DNA from: Lachnospiraceae bacterium
GTDB lineage: Bacteria > Bacillota > Clostridia > Lachnospirales > Lachnospiraceae
DNA length: 14,259 nucleotides
Direction: 5' to 3'
Assembly (NCBI GenBank): GCA_004552595.1
Contig: SFNX01000040.1
Location: 1 to 14,259, forward strand
Shown here piece by piece: positions 13,038 through 14,259 of this stretch; position 1 is the first letter of the stretch, and each line of letters starts with the position of its first letter. Below the pieces are notes generated by a model. That model searched no databases. It was not told the origin of the DNA and saw only the letters and a list, made by a program, of their open reading frames with translations. Position numbers and translations under genes: made by a program.

Positions 13038-14259
13038 CCTTCTTCACATTATACTTCTCAATAAATTCTTCAATCGGAATAGGCCTTGCATAATAGAAGC
13101 CCTGCGCATAGTGACAGTCGATTGATACTAATAGTTCAATCTGCTCAACGTTCTCAACGCCTTCACAAATAACACTCATTCCAAGACCGTGTGCCATGTC
13201 GACAATTTTCTGAAGAATAATCTTGCCCTTCTCGGTATGTACTGAATCCGAAAGGAATTCCCTGTCAATTTTAAGCACATCAAATGGCACGTCCTTAAGG
13301 ATGTTGAACGATGAGTAACCTGAACCGAAATCATCGATTGAAAGATCTACGTTCATATTCTTAAGTTCGTTCATTGTCTGAATCATTCTTTCCTTCTCAT
13401 GGAAGAATACAGTTTCTGTAAGCTCAAGCTCGATAAGACCTACAGGAATCTGGTACTTAAGAAGTATTGTCTTTACTTTATTGGCATAATCAGGGTCATT
13501 AAGAAGATATCTTGACTGGTTAACCGAAATCTTATAAACTTCCCTGTTCTCATCAATCATCCGTCTTAAGTATTTACAGATTTCCTCAAGCATATAGAAA
13601 TCGATTTTCTCAACAAAGCCGTTTCTCTCAAATACAGGAATAAAATCGCCCGGTGGTACGACTTTGCCATCAGGCTTAATCCAGCGCACCAAAGCCTCGG
13701 CACCCGAAATATGATTTTCAATCATATTGAACTTAGCCTGCAGAAATGGCTTGAATTCGCCATTTGCAAGTGCTTCATCCATATGGGATTCAATTTCTTC
13801 GACCTTTCTTGCATCAACCAATATGTCTTCTGAATACTTGCAGACAAAATCATTACCACTGATATACTTACGGGCAATATTAGCTTTATCAATCATTCGG
13901 TTAACGGATTCTTTAACATCCGTTATTTCATAGCGGCCTCGCTTAATTTTAATCGGGTGATTGATATATACTTCCCTGGCCTTTTTAATTACATGGTCTT
14001 CTAAGTACTTGATTCTTTCGTTTTCTTCACCGTCATCAAGTGTCAGCGCGACAAAAACGTCAGCCGTAAGTCTTCCGTAGCACTCATTGTGACCAAAAGC
14101 ACTGCTGCACGCTTTCGCTAACTCTTTAATTATTACATCGGATCTTTCATGTCCGTAAGCCTCGTTAATAATACGGAAGTTCGCGATATCAAAACATATC
14201 ATATAGTAAGGAAGATTTTTATTATCCTTAAGAACCTCTTCGGCACGAACAACAAATGC
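13030..14259 (-). CDS. Degenerate GGDEF plus EAL c-di-GMP phosphodiesterase (5' end outside window)
   Basis: The frame stays open to the window edge, so the true start lies beyond 14259; 409 residues are visible. Numbering from Met at 14202: residues 1-125 are a GGDEF domain (CFDIANFRIINEAYG) whose catalytic signature is replaced by RLTADVF (44-50), so cyclase activity is not expected. Residues 135-385 are an EAL domain with the catalytic set intact: EALVRW (Glu169), Asn228 in SVNQS, ELTET (Glu260, Glu263), DDFGSGYSS (Asp290, Asp291), LKIDREF (Lys311), CEGVEN (Glu347, Glu350) and YAQGFYYARPI (Gln367). It should hydrolyse c-di-GMP to pGpG, perhaps with the dead GGDEF as a GTP-sensing module. 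The sensor or membrane part is not seen. It heads the visible operon and overlaps queH. Confidence 0.92.
   Translation of the reverse strand, partial: AFVVRAEEVLKDNKNLPYYMICFDIANFRIINEAYGHERSDVIIKELAKACSSAFGHNECYGRLTADVFVALTLDDGEENERIKYLEDHVIKKAREVYINHPIKIKRGRYEITDVKESVNRMIDKANIARKYISGNDFVCKYSEDILVDARKVEEIESHMDEALANGEFKPFLQAKFNMIENHISGAEALVRWIKPDGKVVPPGDFIPVFERNGFVEKIDFYMLEEICKYLRRMIDENREVYKISVNQSRYLLNDPDYANKVKTILLKYQIPVGLIELELTETVFFHEKERMIQTMNELKNMNVDLSIDDFGSGYSSFNILKDVPFDVLKIDREFLSDSVHTEKGKIILQKIVDMAHGLGMSVICEGVENVEQIELLVSIDCHYAQGFYYARPIPIEEFIEKYNVKKDE

Noticed and set aside
1069..13933. Plus-strand open frames of 60-115 codons scattered through the window
   Set aside because: All lie opposite well-supported minus-strand genes, lack ribosome binding sites and show no recognisable motifs; they are antisense shadows.

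Overview
All genes in this window lie on the minus strand, so transcription runs from high to low coordinates. The AT-rich, Gram-positive-style sequence has strong AGGAGG-type ribosome binding sites. Its gene content (yerC next to pcrA, cheC with two active sites, QueH-type queuosine enzyme, HTH-less LacI-like sensor ending in an LRQSCGC-like segment) suggests a Clostridia chromosome. The best guess is Lachnospiraceae, Butyrivibrio-like. This placement comes from recalled family distributions; no search was run. Most of the window is ordinary chromosome with short intergenic gaps. I see no CRISPR array, insertion sequence, prophage or rRNA.

Upstream block (14259-7511): a c-di-GMP phosphodiesterase (degenerate GGDEF plus intact EAL, cut by the window edge) overlaps queH. 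Next come argS and a BTAD/SARP-type regulator whose start codon overlaps the argS stop. The last gene is a cytoplasmic LacI-like sensor protein that lacks both a DNA-binding domain and the output domain expected after its terminal coiled coil. The regulator itself ends in a domain that looks like a degenerate GGDEF. These five genes read as one operon, with the last two plausibly forming a two-protein regulatory unit.

Middle block (7491-2721): a strong promoter drives an elongator-type tRNA-Met followed by a near-perfect intrinsic terminator. A Na+/H+-type antiporter starts only 18 nt past that terminator, with no room for its own promoter. A second strong promoter then drives cheC, yerC and pcrA (chemotaxis phosphatase, TrpR-like regulator, repair helicase).

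Downstream block (2749-1): a small membrane protein with a very acidic tail has its own promoter and terminator. It is followed by an RlmD-like 23S rRNA uracil methyltransferase without the usual N-terminal TRAM domain. The 3' end of that gene overlaps, in another frame, a SymE-like toxin ORF. The window ends with a RelB/DinJ-type antitoxin and PIN-domain toxin pair behind a canonical promoter carrying a palindrome. This end is the most accessory-like part.

I do not see a clearly new multi-gene system. The most promising leads are the BTAD/degenerate-GGDEF regulator with its HTH-less sensor partner, the symE-like ORF embedded in the end of the rRNA methyltransferase gene, and the antiporter placed behind the tRNA terminator.
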